Below are positions 26,672 to 35,845 of a DNA stretch of 64,000 bases, piece after piece. The stretch is from assembly GCF_017349075.1 (NCBI RefSeq), contig NZ_JAFMOF010000002.1:186001-250000 (forward strand), in the 5' to 3' direction. The position numbers and the translations under genes were made by a program. The DNA comes from Streptomyces triculaminicus. GTDB taxonomy: Bacteria; Actinomycetota; Actinomycetes; Streptomycetales; Streptomycetaceae. The notes beneath the pieces are model-generated. The model was not told where the DNA came from. It saw nothing but the letters and a program-made list of their open reading frames with translations, and did no database searches. How positions within the stretch are numbered: position 1 is the first letter of the stretch; every line of letters begins with the position of its first letter.

Positions 26672-27673
26672 ATGGTCGAAGACCTCGTGGTGGTGGCATT
26701 CGCCACCCTCTCGGCGGGCGTGGTGTATCTGGGCGCCGCGGCCCGGGTGGTCCGGCAGTACGAGCGCGGAGTGGTGCTCCGCCTGGGGCGGCTGCGGTCC
26801 GAGATCCGCCAGCCGGGGTTCACGCTGATCGTTCCGGTGGTGGACCGGCTGCGGAAGGTGAACATGCAGATCGTCACCATGCCGGTGCCCGCCCAGGAGG
26901 GCATCACCCGGGACAACGTCACCGTCCGGGTGGACGCCGTCGTCTACTTCAAGGTCGTGGACCCGGCCGAGGCCGTCATCATGGTCGAGGACTACCGCTT
27001 CGCGGTCTCCCAGATGGCCCAGACCTCGCTGCGGTCCATCATCGGCAAGAGCGACCTGGACGATCTGCTGTCCAACCGCGAGAAGCTCAACCAGGGGCTG
27101 GAGCTGATGCTCGACAGCCCCGCGGTGGGCTGGGGCGTGCACATCGACCGGGTGGAGATCAAGGACGTCTCCCTGCCGGAGACCATGAAGCGGTCGATGT
27201 CGCGGCAGGCGGAGGCGGAGCGGGAGCGCCGGGCGCGGGTGATCAACGCGGACGCGGAGCTGCTGGCGTCGAAGAAGCTCGCCGAGGCGGCGCAGACGAT
27301 GTCCACCCAGCCGTCGGCCCTGCAACTGCGGCTGCTGCAGACCATCGTGGCCGTCGCCGCCGAGAAGAACTCGACGCTGGTGCTGCCCTTCCCGGTGGAG
27401 CTGCTGAGGTTCCTGGAGCGGGCGGGCGCCGCCCCGGCTCCCACCGCCGCACCGGAGTCCGCGCCCGCACCGGAGTCCGCCCCCGCTCCCGACGCCGCCG
27501 TCGAGGCCGCCCCCGAGGTGACCTCGGGGACCGTCCCGGGCCTGAGCCCCGCCCCCGAACGGGAGCCCGGGCTGCCGGCCGAACGCGAGGGCGAGGCGGA
27601 GCCGCGGGCCGCGCGCGACGAGCCGGGGTCGTCGGCCAGGTGGGAGCCCGAGCCGCCGTTCGGGCCCGAATAG
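26672..27673 (+). CDS. Slipin/stomatin-like SPFH (band 7) protein
   Basis: A 333-residue membrane-anchored SPFH protein, a family that forms oligomeric scaffolds in membrane microdomains. A single N-terminal transmembrane helix (about residues 5-24) precedes the slipin core: QYERGVVLRLGRL, PGFTLIVPVVDRLRKVNMQ, VRVDAVVYFKVVDP, then SLRSIIGKSDLDDLLSNRE. A coiled-coil with AEAERERRARVINADAE follows. The last ~80 residues are a Pro/Ala/Glu-rich tail with repeated PESAPAP, unusual in length. ATG at 26672 was chosen; GTG one codon earlier is equally possible. It is monocistronic between the two protease genes. Confidence 0.9.
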   Translation: MVEDLVVVAFATLSAGVVYLGAAARVVRQYERGVVLRLGRLRSEIRQPGFTLIVPVVDRLRKVNMQIVTMPVPAQEGITRDNVTVRVDAVVYFKVVDPAEAVIMVEDYRFAVSQMAQTSLRSIIGKSDLDDLLSNREKLNQGLELMLDSPAVGWGVHIDRVEIKDVSLPETMKRSMSRQAEAERERRARVINADAELLASKKLAEAAQTMSTQPSALQLRLLQTIVAVAAEKNSTLVLPFPVELLRFLERAGAAPAPTAAPESAPAPESAPAPDAAVEAAPEVTSGTVPGLSPAPEREPGLPAEREGEAEPRAARDEPGSSARWEPEPPFGPE

Positions 27674-27938
27674 GAACCGTAACGCCGCCCTGAGCGAAGC
27701 TTCCGTCCCACGACTCCCGTGACCACGACGGGCGTCGGCGTACGGCATGCCACGGGGGCGCGCGTATGAAAATACGCGCGACTGGAAGTCGCCCTTGTGC
27801 ACTCCCTCGCCCGATCGGGACACTCGACGGACCAACTTGGCATGGACGCGACCTCCTACCGGGGGTGCGGCTGTGTCGTTCGTCCTCCGGGCCCGTGTCC
27901 TGCGCGCGCGGGCCCAACCCCCCACTGGAGGTGCCGAG

Positions 27939-28904
27939 TTGAAGCTTCGTCGGATGCCCGTGCGCGCCGTCCTGGCGGGCGCGGCCATCGCCGCCCTGGC
28001 CATCGTGACCCCTACGCCGCAGCAGGCCCAGGCGGCGCCCGGTGACGACGGCGGCGGGCTCGTCGCCGGTGTCGTCGACACGCTCGACCGGGTGACGGGC
28101 GCGCACCCCGGGCGGGCGCGGATCGCCCGGGCCCGGCTGGAGTCGGCCCGGGCGACGCTGGACGAACGCGTCGCGATCCCCGGCACCGCGTGGGTGACGG
28201 ACCCCAGAGCCGGCCGCGTCGTCGTGACCGCCGACCCCACCGTCACGGGCGCGAAGCTGGCGAAGCTCAACGAGGCCGTCGCCGGGCTCGGCGAGGCGGT
28301 GACGATCCGCAGAACCTCCACCAGGCTCACCCGGTTCATCGCCGGCGGCGACGCCGTCTGGGGCCCCAACGCCCGCTGCTCACTGGGCTTTTCCGTCAAG
28401 CGGACCGGCAAGCCGGACGGCTTCCTGACGGCCGGTCACTGCGGCAACGCCGTGACCACCTGGTCCGCGACGCGGGGCGGCCCCCAGATCGCGCGGACCG
28501 AGGCGTCGACGTTCCCCGGCGTGGACCACGCCATCGCGGCGTACACCGCCGCCGTCGACCACCCCTCCGCCGTGAGCCTCTACGACGGCACCTCCCAGCC
28601 CATCACCGGCGCCGGCCCGGCGGCCCTGGACGAGGCGGTCAGGCGCAGCGGTTCCACCACCGGGGTGCACGCGGGGAAGGTCACCGGCCTCAACGCCACG
28701 GTCAACTACCCCGAGGGTCAGGTCAGAGGGTTGATCAAAACCAATGTCTGCGCCCAGCCCGGCGACAGCGGCGGGCCGCTGTTCGACGGCCCCAAGGCGC
28801 TGGGGCTGCTCTCCGGCGGCAGCGGCGACTGCGTGCTCGGCGGGGAGACGTACTACCAGCCGGTGCAGGCGGCCCTTGCCGCCTACGGGGCGACGCTCGG
28901 CTGA
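27939..28904 (+). CDS. Secreted S1 serine protease, streptogrisin type (second copy)
   Basis: A 321-residue pre-pro-protease, similar along its whole length to the one at 25536. The signal peptide spans about residues 1-32; the propeptide runs to about 133, and the mature part begins near IAGGDAVW. The catalytic residues are His167 (TAGHC), Asp196 (VDHAIAAY) and Ser277 (QPGDSGG), all present. The segment [17 protein letters not shown] is nearly identical in both proteases, suggesting duplication. TTG at 27939 was chosen because GGAGG lies seven bases before it, and it gives a proper signal peptide; the frame is open upstream to 27747. Confidence 0.9.
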   Translation: MKLRRMPVRAVLAGAAIAALAIVTPTPQQAQAAPGDDGGGLVAGVVDTLDRVTGAHPGRARIARARLESARATLDERVAIPGTAWVTDPRAGRVVVTADPTVTGAKLAKLNEAVAGLGEAVTIRRTSTRLTRFIAGGDAVWGPNARCSLGFSVKRTGKPDGFLTAGHCGNAVTTWSATRGGPQIARTEASTFPGVDHAIAAYTAAVDHPSAVSLYDGTSQPITGAGPAALDEAVRRSGSTTGVHAGKVTGLNATVNYPEGQVRGLIKTNVCAQPGDSGGPLFDGPKALGLLSGGSGDCVLGGETYYQPVQAALAAYGATLG

Positions 28905-28928
28905 TCGCGCCGGCGCCCCGCACAAGCC

Positions 28929-28967
28929 GCGGCCCCCGGACACACCTCCACGGTGTCCGGGGGCCGC
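28929..28967. terminator. Bidirectional terminator between protease and inhibitor genes
   Basis: A perfect 15-bp stem (GCGGCCCCCGGACAC / GTGTCCGGGGGCCGC) with a 9-nt loop separates the convergent stops at 28904 and 28996. Confidence 0.8.
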
Positions 28968-28995
28968 TTCCCGTGCCGGGGCCGGGCGTCGGTCG

Positions 28996-29445
28996 TCAGA
29001 ACTCGAAGACCATGCCCTTGCCCGCCTTCAGCTCACAGGGGTTGGCGAAGGTGCGCTCGAAACTGACCCGGCGGCCTTCCCATACGCCTTCGGCCGTCAC
29101 CGTGCTCGGGTTCCACTCCCGAGTACAGGCGGTGCCCTCCTTGACCTTGGTGACCTTGTCGAAGTCACCGCCGGCCATGCGCAGTTGGGCGCAGGCACCG
29201 CGGGTGTTCGGGTGAGTTCCGTCGGCCTTCGGTGTGCACGTGAGGGTCACGGCGCGCTGGACGCCGGCGCTGGCCGCCGAGTCGCCCTGACCGATGGTCA
29301 GTACGAGCGCTGAGGGCGCGTACAGACTCTGGGTCTGCGCCGCGGGTATGGGCGTGGGTGAGGCGGTCGCCGACGTCGCGGCTCCCGCCAGGCCGCCCAG
29401 TGCCAGCGCGGCTCCCAGCGCGATTCCCCCAGTGATGTACCGCAT
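28996..29445 (-). CDS. Subtilisin-inhibitor-like (SSI) secreted protease inhibitor
   Basis: A 149-residue secreted inhibitor of the Streptomyces subtilisin inhibitor family. The signal peptide ends near residue 29 (ATSATAS), and the mature domain starts around [17 protein letters not shown]. Cys70-Cys85 and Cys107-Cys137 match the two family disulfides. The reactive loop CTREWNP places Arg109 at P1, which in this family favours inhibition of trypsin-like enzymes rather than subtilisin, where Met or Lys is usual. AAGGGAG precedes the ATG at 29445. It is convergent with a streptogrisin-type protease gene. Confidence 0.93.
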   Translation of the reverse strand: MRYITGGIALGAALALGGLAGAATSATASPTPIPAAQTQSLYAPSALVLTIGQGDSAASAGVQRAVTLTCTPKADGTHPNTRGACAQLRMAGGDFDKVTKVKEGTACTREWNPSTVTAEGVWEGRRVSFERTFANPCELKAGKGMVFEF

Positions 29446-29929
29446 TCCGAACACTCCCTTGTTCGTCGGTGCAGATAACGGACGGAAGTCTTGCCGAAGT
29501 TGTGCATGAACGCACCCCGAACGAACACTTTCAGTCGCTGGTTGAAAACCCTGCGTAGTGCCGCCACGTGGCCGGATTCGATGTGAGGCAGGTCTCCTCG
29601 TGCGCCGCGCGATGCGGGGTAGGTCCGGCGGCATGTCCGACTTGGGGGAGAAAGCAGGGAATTAATGTTTCAGGGATGTTGACCAGCGCGGATTCCTTGT
29701 AATCGTTGATGGAATATCAAACTCCCCTGTGAAAGCATGATTTATGGCGCGTCGGACCGTTGGTTCTCATGAGTCTCGCGCCGAGCGGGGACGCCCCGGC
29801 AGCCCGGCCGAAAAGAGGCTCGCCCGCCCCGCGCGCGGCCGCCGGAGCGTTTTCGGAACGCCGCAGCAATGGCCGAAGACCACTCAGACCGACTGTTCGG
29901 TCTGTCGCCGAGGAGGCCCTTCGCCGCCG
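29446..29929. other. Gene-free stretch between inhibitor and membrane-protein genes
   Basis: About 480 bp without a credible gene. The part just upstream of the inhibitor holds its ribosome-binding site and presumably its promoter; 29640-29760 is noticeably AT-richer than its surroundings. A TetR-operator-like inverted repeat sits at 29885-29904. Confidence 0.55.
29885..29904. promoter_or_regulatory. TetR-operator-like inverted repeat
   Basis: CAGACCGA and TCGGTCTG form a perfect 8-bp inverted repeat around CTGT. The AGACCG/CGGTCT core resembles many TetR-family operators. It lies 25 bp after the stop of the YhgE/Pip-like gene, so it could also act as a terminator; no TetR gene is adjacent. 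Confidence 0.4.
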
Positions 29930-30967
29930 TCAGGCGGGGCCGGCGGGCCGGCGGCGGGCCCGGCGGGCCGCGCCGATCAGCGTGATGGCCGCACCGCCCG
30001 CCGCCCAGGCGGAGAGCACCAGCAGCGGGGAGGTCAGCGCGTTGCCGTGGAAGTAGGCGAGGGAGCGGGCGGACCAGGTGCCCGCGCCCGGTGGCAGGGC
30101 CGGGCCGACGGCGCGCCAGAACGGGGGCAGCAGGGGGTAGGGGTACGCCCCGCCCGCGCTGGGGTTGCCCAGCACGACGACGACGGCGATCGCCAGCCCG
30201 ATGCCCACGATCCCCGCGAGGCCCTGGAAGGCCAGGGTGAGGGCGCCGACGGCGAGGACCACCAGCGAGCCCAGCCCCCACAGGCCCAGGAGGCCGGCCG
30301 GCAGCGCCCCCAGTACCGGGCCCGCGATCACGGCGCCCAGCAGGCCGGCGACGACCGCGTAGACGGCGATCGCCCCCAGCCGGATGACCGCCCGGTGGGG
30401 GTTGGCCGGGCGGGCGCCCGCGCTGACGGCGAGGATCGCGGCGCACAGATAGCCGCCCACGCACCAGCCCACGACCAGGTAGAACGAGCTCAGCCCGCGG
30501 GCGTCGCCGACGGCCGCCGGGTTCACGTCGACGACCTTCAGGGTGCGCCCTTCGGCCTTCTCGGCGCGGGCGACGACCGCCTCGGTGGCCTGGGCGAGCG
30601 AGGCGCCGGAGCCGGTGGCGACCAGCAGGGTGTCCGTGTCGCCGCGCGGGTCGACGATCAGGGCCCCGTCGAGGTCGCGCTCGTCGATCAGCCGCCGCGC
30701 CTCCGCCCGGTCGCGGACCGCGCGCGGGTCGAGGGGGGCGCCGGGCAGCGCGGCCAGCTTGTCCACCAGGGAGCCGGCGATCTGCCGGGGGGCGACCACC
30801 CCGATCGGGATCTCCTTCGGCCTCGGGCTGTGGAAGGCGCCGATGTAGGAGATGACGAACGCGAGCTGCAGCACCAGCGCGCCGATCACCAGCAGCGCCG
30901 CCCGGCCCGTCACCGCCTCCCGTACCTCCTGCGCGAAGCGGCTGCCGCCGTCGGGGGTGCTGGCCAT
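29930..30967 (-). CDS. YhgE/Pip or ABC-2-type membrane protein
   Basis: A 345-residue membrane protein. One helix near the N-terminus (about residues 25-45) is followed by a ~115-residue extracytoplasmic domain (IPIGVVAPRQIAGSLVDKL ... DGALIVDP), then five further helices in the C-terminal half. This architecture is that of the YhgE/Pip and ABC-2 permease-like families, often linked to export or cell-envelope functions. No ATPase partner is adjacent. It is divergent from the SOS-regulated dnaE2 gene; the start codons are 156 bp apart, so some promoter overlap is possible. Confidence 0.75.
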   Translation of the reverse strand: MASTPDGGSRFAQEVREAVTGRAALLVIGALVLQLAFVISYIGAFHSPRPKEIPIGVVAPRQIAGSLVDKLAALPGAPLDPRAVRDRAEARRLIDERDLDGALIVDPRGDTDTLLVATGSGASLAQATEAVVARAEKAEGRTLKVVDVNPAAVGDARGLSSFYLVVGWCVGGYLCAAILAVSAGARPANPHRAVIRLGAIAVYAVVAGLLGAVIAGPVLGALPAGLLGLWGLGSLVVLAVGALTLAFQGLAGIVGIGLAIAVVVVLGNPSAGGAYPYPLLPPFWRAVGPALPPGAGTWSARSLAYFHGNALTSPLLVLSAWAAGGAAITLIGAARRARRRPAGPA

Positions 30968-31039
30968 GCCTCGAGCCTGCGGGGTCCGGGGGGTCCGCGC
31001 AGGCGGTGGGAGCCGTTCGGGTGTGCCGTTCGCATTGAT

Positions 31040-31055
31040 TCGTACGAACGTTCGA
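31040..31055 (+). promoter_or_regulatory. LexA (SOS) box upstream of dnaE2
   Basis: TCGTACGAACGTTCGA matches the actinobacterial SOS box TCGAAC-N4-GTTCGA at 11 of 12 defined positions. It covers the expected -35 region of a possible -10 (TATGGT, 31065-31070) and lies about 70 bp before the dnaE2 start. DNA damage should therefore induce the two-gene mutagenesis operon. Confidence 0.78.
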
Positions 31056-31123
31056 GAAGTGGTTTATGGTGGAGACACAGGGGCGGTTTTCGGCCAGGGG
31101 GTGAGCGAGCGGCAGGAGGTGCG

Positions 31124-34100
31124 ATGGCGTCGTTCTCGAGGACCCCGTCGTCCCCGGCGGCCTCCGCGTTCACCCACCTGCGCACCGCCTCGGGCTTCTC
31201 CACGCGGTACGGCGCCGCGCACCCCGAGCGGCTGGCCGGGCGGGCCGCCGAACGCGGCATGGACGCGCTCGCCCTCACCGACCGCGACAGCCTGGCCGGC
31301 GCGGTCCGCTTCGCCAGGGCCGCCGCCGAAGCGGGGGTGCGGCCGCTGTTCGGCGTGGACCTGGCCGTGCGCGAGCCGCTGCCCGCGGACGGGCCCACGG
31401 TGCGCCACCGCACCCCCGCCCGCGGGGGCGCCTTCGTCGACGAGTCCGCGCCCCGCGCCGTCTTCCTCGCCCGGGCCGGCGCACCCGCCTGGGCCGCGCT
31501 GTGCGGCCTGGTGTCCGCCGCCCACGCCGGGGGCACAGGCCGGCCGGAGCTGGCCCGGGAGGACCTCGCGGCCGCCGCCGGCGGGGCCCGCGCCCCGCTG
31601 ACCGTCCTGCTCGGACCGGACTCCGAGATCGGCCGCGCGCTGGCCGCGGGACGCCCCGACCGGGCCGAGCGGCTGCTGCCGACCTGGCGGGAAATGTACG
31701 GTGACGCCCTGCGGCTGGAGGCCGTCTGGCACGGCCGCTCCGGCACCGGCCCCGGCTCCCTGCGGCTCGCCGCCCGTACCGTCGGCTTCGCCGCACAGCA
31801 GGGCGTACCCGCCGTGCTGACCAACGCCGTCCGCTACGCCGACCCCGGCCAGGGGCCCGTCGCCGACGTCCTGGACTCCGCCCGCCGCCTGGTGCCCGTC
31901 GACCGCCGCAGGCCCGAGGCCCTCGACGGCGGGGAGCGCTGGCTCAAGGACCCCGCCGCCATGGCCGCCGTCGCCGAGCGCGTCGTGGAGGCGGCCGGAT
32001 TCCGCCGCGCCGACGCCCGCCGGCTGCTGGCCGCGACCGAGGACACCGCCGCCGAGTGCCTGGTCGACCCCGAGGCCGACCTGGGCCTGGGCTCCGTCCA
32101 CTTCCCCGAGCCGCACCTGGTCGGGGCCGGCCGCCGCACCGCCGCGCGCGTGCTGCGCTCCCGCTGCGCCGCGGCCATGGTGCTGCGCGGATACGACCGC
32201 GACCGCCGCTACTGGGACCGGCTGGAGGAGGAGCTGCGCATCATCGAACAGCGCGGCTTCCCCTCGTACTTCCTCACCGTCGCGCAGGTCGTCGACGACA
32301 CCCGCGGCCTGGGCATCCGCGTCACCGCCCGGGGCTCCGGCGCCGGCTCCCTGGTCAACCACCTGCTGGGCATCGCTCACGCCGACCCCGTCGCGCACGG
32401 CCTGCTGATGGAGCGCTTCCTCTCCACCCGCCGCAAGGCGCTGCCCGACATCGACATCGACGTCGAGTCCGCGCGCCGCCTCGAGGTCTACCGCGCGATC
32501 TTCGACCGCTTCGGCGCGGAGCGGGTCGCGACCGTCTCCATGCCCGAGACCTACCGGATCCGGCACGCCGTGCGCGACGTGGGCGCGGCCCTCGGCATGG
32601 ACCCGGCCGAGGTGGACGCCCTCGCCAAGGCCTTCCCGCACATCCGGGCCCGCGACGCCCGCGCGGCGCTCGCCGAACTGCCCGAGCTGCGCGGCGTCGC
32701 CACCGGGCCGCACGGCCTCGCCGACACCCGGCTGTGGCAGCTGGTCGAGGCGCTGGACGGGCTGCCGCGCGGTATCGCCATGCACCCGTGCGGGGTGCTG
32801 CTCTCCGACGCCACCCTGCGCGGGCGCACCCCCGTCGTGCCGACCAGCGGCGAGGGCTTCGCGATGTCGCAGTTCGACAAGGACGACGTGGAGGAGCTGG
32901 GGCTGCTCAAGCTCGATGTGCTGGGCGTGCGGATGCAGTCCGCCATGGCGCACGCGGTGGGGGAGATCGAACGGGTCACCGGGCGCCGGATCGACCTCGA
33001 CGACCCCGCGCAGGTGCGGCCGGGAGACAGGAGGACCTACGAGCTGATCCGCTCCGCCGAGACGCTCGGCTGCTTCCAGATCGAGTCGCCGGGCCAGCGC
33101 GACCTGGTCGGGCGGCTGCAGCCCTCGACCTTTCACGACCTCGTGGTCGACATCTCGCTCTTCCGGCCGGGGCCGGTCGCCGCCGACATGGTCCGCCCCT
33201 TCATCGAGGCCCGGCACGGCCGCGCCCCCGCCCGCTGTCCGCACCCCGACCTGGCCCCGGTGCTGAGCGAGACCTACGGCGTGGTCGTCTTCCACGAGCA
33301 GATCATCGAGATCCTGCGGATCATGACCGGCTGCGACCGGGGCTTCGCCGACGAGTCCCGGCGCGCGCTGTCCGACTCCCGGCTGGTGGGCCGGGTGCGG
33401 GCCTGGTTCGCCGAGCGGGCGCGCGGGCGCGGCTACGCGACCGACGTCGTCCGCCGCACCTGGGAGATCGTCGAGGCGTTCGGTTCGTACGGCTTCTGCA
33501 AGGCGCACGCCGTGGCCTTCGCCGTGCCGACGTACCAGTCGGCCTGGCTCAAGGCCCACCATCCGGCGGCCTTCTACGCCGGGCTGCTCACCCACGACCC
33601 CGGCATGTACCCCAAGCGGCTGCTGCTCGCGGACGCCCGGCGGCGCGGGGTGCCGATCCTGCCGCTGGACGTGAACCGCTCGGGGGCCGCCTATTCGATC
33701 GAACTGATGTCCGGTGACGCGGTGGGCGAGGGACGCTTCGGCATCCGCCTCGCCCTGCGCGAGGTGCAGGGCATCGGCGAGGCCGAGGCCCTGCGGATCG
33801 CGGCCGGCCGCCCGTACACCTCGCTGACGGACCTGTGGCGGCGCGCCCGGCCCGCGCGTCCCGTCGCCGAACGGCTGGCGCGGGTCGGTGCGCTGGACGC
33901 CTTCGGCGCCAACCGCCGGGACCTGCTGCTGCACATCGCCGAGCTGCACGGACGGCGGGACGCCGAGGGCGCCGTCCAGCCGACGCTCGTCGACAGCGCC
34001 CGGGCCGAGCCGGTCGGCCTGCCCGACCTGGACGCGGACGAACGGCTCGGCGCGGAGCTGAAGGTGCTCGGCATGGACGCCTCGCGCCACCTGATGACCG

Positions 34101-34630
34101 ACCACCGGGCGTTCCTGGCCGAGCTGGGGGCGATCCCGGCCACGCGGCTGCGCGACGCACGGCACGGCGAGACCGTCCTGGTCGCGGGCGCCAAGGCCGC
34201 CACCCAGACGCCGCCGGTCCGCTCCGGGCGACGGGTCATCTTCACCACCCTCGACGACGGCACGGGCCTGGTCGACTGCGCCTTCTTCGACGACAGCCAC
34301 GCGGCCTGCGCCCATACGGTCTTCCACTCCTGGCTGCTGCTCGTGCGCGGCGTGGTCCAGCGGCGGGGCCCGCGCAGCCTGAGCGTGGTGGGCGCGGCCG
34401 CGTGGGACCTCGCGGAGCTGGTGCGGCTGCGGGCCGAGGGCGGGCTGGGCGCGGTCGCGGCGGTCCTGGCCGCGCCCCCGGGCGCGGGCCCGCCCGCGGA
34501 GACCGGCCGCCGCATCCAGCTGCCCACCGGCTACGCCCTCCACCCGTGGGCGGACCTGCGGCCCGCCGGCGAGGGAGCGGCCACCGGGCGCAAGCTGTGG
34601 CACGCGAGTCCGGGGAGCGCGGGACGATGA
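31124..34630 (+). CDS. dnaE2: Error-prone DNA polymerase DnaE2 (ImuC)
   Basis: A 1168-residue C-family polymerase of the DnaE2 branch, used in SOS-induced translesion synthesis. The PHP domain at the start (AFTHLRTASGFSTRYG) has lost the HxH metal site, as usual for error-prone forms. The palm holds the catalytic carboxylates in LPDIDIDVESARR; SRRALSDSRLVGRV and FGSYGFCKAHAVAFAVPTYQSAW are conserved finger elements. The C-terminal OB fold (RVIFTTLDDGTGLVDCAFF) is present. AGGAGGT precedes ATG 31124 closely. The stop overlaps the start of the ImuB-like gene, and an SOS box precedes the operon. Confidence 0.93.
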   Translation: MASFSRTPSSPAASAFTHLRTASGFSTRYGAAHPERLAGRAAERGMDALALTDRDSLAGAVRFARAAAEAGVRPLFGVDLAVREPLPADGPTVRHRTPARGGAFVDESAPRAVFLARAGAPAWAALCGLVSAAHAGGTGRPELAREDLAAAAGGARAPLTVLLGPDSEIGRALAAGRPDRAERLLPTWREMYGDALRLEAVWHGRSGTGPGSLRLAARTVGFAAQQGVPAVLTNAVRYADPGQGPVADVLDSARRLVPVDRRRPEALDGGERWLKDPAAMAAVAERVVEAAGFRRADARRLLAATEDTAAECLVDPEADLGLGSVHFPEPHLVGAGRRTAARVLRSRCAAAMVLRGYDRDRRYWDRLEEELRIIEQRGFPSYFLTVAQVVDDTRGLGIRVTARGSGAGSLVNHLLGIAHADPVAHGLLMERFLSTRRKALPDIDIDVESARRLEVYRAIFDRFGAERVATVSMPETYRIRHAVRDVGAALGMDPAEVDALAKAFPHIRARDARAALAELPELRGVATGPHGLADTRLWQLVEALDGLPRGIAMHPCGVLLSDATLRGRTPVVPTSGEGFAMSQFDKDDVEELGLLKLDVLGVRMQSAMAHAVGEIERVTGRRIDLDDPAQVRPGDRRTYELIRSAETLGCFQIESPGQRDLVGRLQPSTFHDLVVDISLFRPGPVAADMVRPFIEARHGRAPARCPHPDLAPVLSETYGVVVFHEQIIEILRIMTGCDRGFADESRRALSDSRLVGRVRAWFAERARGRGYATDVVRRTWEIVEAFGSYGFCKAHAVAFAVPTYQSAWLKAHHPAAFYAGLLTHDPGMYPKRLLLADARRRGVPILPLDVNRSGAAYSIELMSGDAVGEGRFGIRLALREVQGIGEAEALRIAAGRPYTSLTDLWRRARPARPVAERLARVGALDAFGANRRDLLLHIAELHGRRDAEGAVQPTLVDSARAEPVGLPDLDADERLGAELKVLGMDASRHLMTDHRAFLAELGAIPATRLRDARHGETVLVAGAKAATQTPPVRSGRRVIFTTLDDGTGLVDCAFFDDSHAACAHTVFHSWLLLVRGVVQRRGPRSLSVVGAAAWDLAELVRLRAEGGLGAVAAVLAAPPGAGPPAETGRRIQLPTGYALHPWADLRPAGEGAATGRKLWHASPGSAGR

Positions 34631-35691
34631 CCGAGCGCCGGCTGTCCCCGGTCCCGCCCCTTCCCACGACCGGAAGCCCTTCCCCCGGACCCCCGGAGGA
34701 GGCGACCGTCCTCTATGCGCACTTCCACCCGGCGACCGGCGCCGCCCTCGACGAGGAGACCTACGACGGCCTGCTCGCGCTGCTCGCCGAGATCACACCT
34801 GTCGTCCAGGCCGTGCCGCCCGACGCCGCCCTCATGGACGTCCGCGGCGCCGTCCGCTACTTCGGGCACGACCCCGCCGGGCTCGCGGAACTGCTCCGGG
34901 TGCGGACCCTCGCCCGCTACGGCGCCGACTGCACGGTCGGCATCGCCGGCAACCCGATGCTGGCGCGGATGGCCGCGCACGACGGCCCGCCCGGGGCGGT
35001 CCGCAGGCTCCCCGGCGAACCGGAGGCCGTGGCCGCGTTCCTGGCGCGCAAGCCGGCCGCCGCGCTGTACGGCGTGGGACCGGCCACCGCCCGGACCCTG
35101 TGCTCGTACGGGCTCGACAGCATCGGCCGGATCGCCGACGCGCCGCCGGCCGCGCTCCAGCGCATCCTCGGCGCGGCCGCCGGGCGGCGGATCCACGAGC
35201 GGGCGCACGGCATCGACCCGACGCCCGTCACCCCGGACGCGCGGGCCCGCTCGATGGGCGCCGAGCACCGCTTCGGCGGCGACGAACTGGACCCGGAGCG
35301 GCGGCGGCACGCGCTGCTGGCGCTCGCCGACGGGCTGGGCGCCCGGATGAGGGCGGGCGGCCAGGTCGCCCGTGGCCTGAAGCTCACCGTCCGGTACGCC
35401 GACGGCTCGACGAGCACCCGGTCGAGGACCTTCGCCGAACCCACCGCGCACACCCCCGAGCTGACCGCTGCGGCCTACGCGTTGCACGCGGCCCTCGCCC
35501 TGCAGCGGGCCAGGGTGCGGGCGGTGGCGCTGCGCGCCGAGGGGCTGTGCGAGGCGGGACGTACGGCGCACCAGCTGACGTTCGACCCGGCGGACGAGAA
35601 GGCGCGGCGCGTGGAGGCGGCGGTGGACCGGGCGCGGGCGCGCTTCGGCATGGCGGCGGTGGGGCCCGCCGCGACGCTGGACGTGGCGTAA
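34627..35691 (+). CDS. ImuB-like, probably inactive Y-family polymerase
   Basis: A 354-residue Y-family DNA polymerase homologue. Against active DinB proteins, the first catalytic Asp (in VDMDAFY) is replaced in VLYAHF (28-33), most of the following finger region is deleted, and the SIDEA motif is ALMDVRGA (68-75), which keeps one Asp and loses the Glu. The helix-hairpin-helix (ALYGVGPATARTLCSYGLDSIGRI) and little-finger region are intact. It should bind DNA but not polymerise, like mycobacterial ImuB, the adaptor that brings DnaE2 to the beta clamp. Translational coupling to dnaE2 and the SOS box support this. No ImuA' gene is adjacent. Confidence 0.82.
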   Translation: MTERRLSPVPPLPTTGSPSPGPPEEATVLYAHFHPATGAALDEETYDGLLALLAEITPVVQAVPPDAALMDVRGAVRYFGHDPAGLAELLRVRTLARYGADCTVGIAGNPMLARMAAHDGPPGAVRRLPGEPEAVAAFLARKPAAALYGVGPATARTLCSYGLDSIGRIADAPPAALQRILGAAAGRRIHERAHGIDPTPVTPDARARSMGAEHRFGGDELDPERRRHALLALADGLGARMRAGGQVARGLKLTVRYADGSTSTRSRTFAEPTAHTPELTAAAYALHAALALQRARVRAVALRAEGLCEAGRTAHQLTFDPADEKARRVEAAVDRARARFGMAAVGPAATLDVA

Positions 35692-35845
35692 TCACGCCAC
35701 CGCCGATTTCGGTGAATTTGCTTGACGCAAGCATGGAAATCGCCACACCCTACTCGCAAGTAAGTTAACGACCTTTTAATGCGCCCGTAACACCCGTTGC
35801 CGGTGCTTTTCGGCATACCCAACCCCCCACCTGCAAGGAGTTCAC

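Noticed and set aside
29744..31123. Open frame continuous with dnaE2, giving a 1,628-residue protein
   Set aside because: The upstream part is low-complexity, lies opposite the YhgE/Pip-like gene and runs through the SOS promoter. The PHP domain and AGGAGGT fix the start at 31124.
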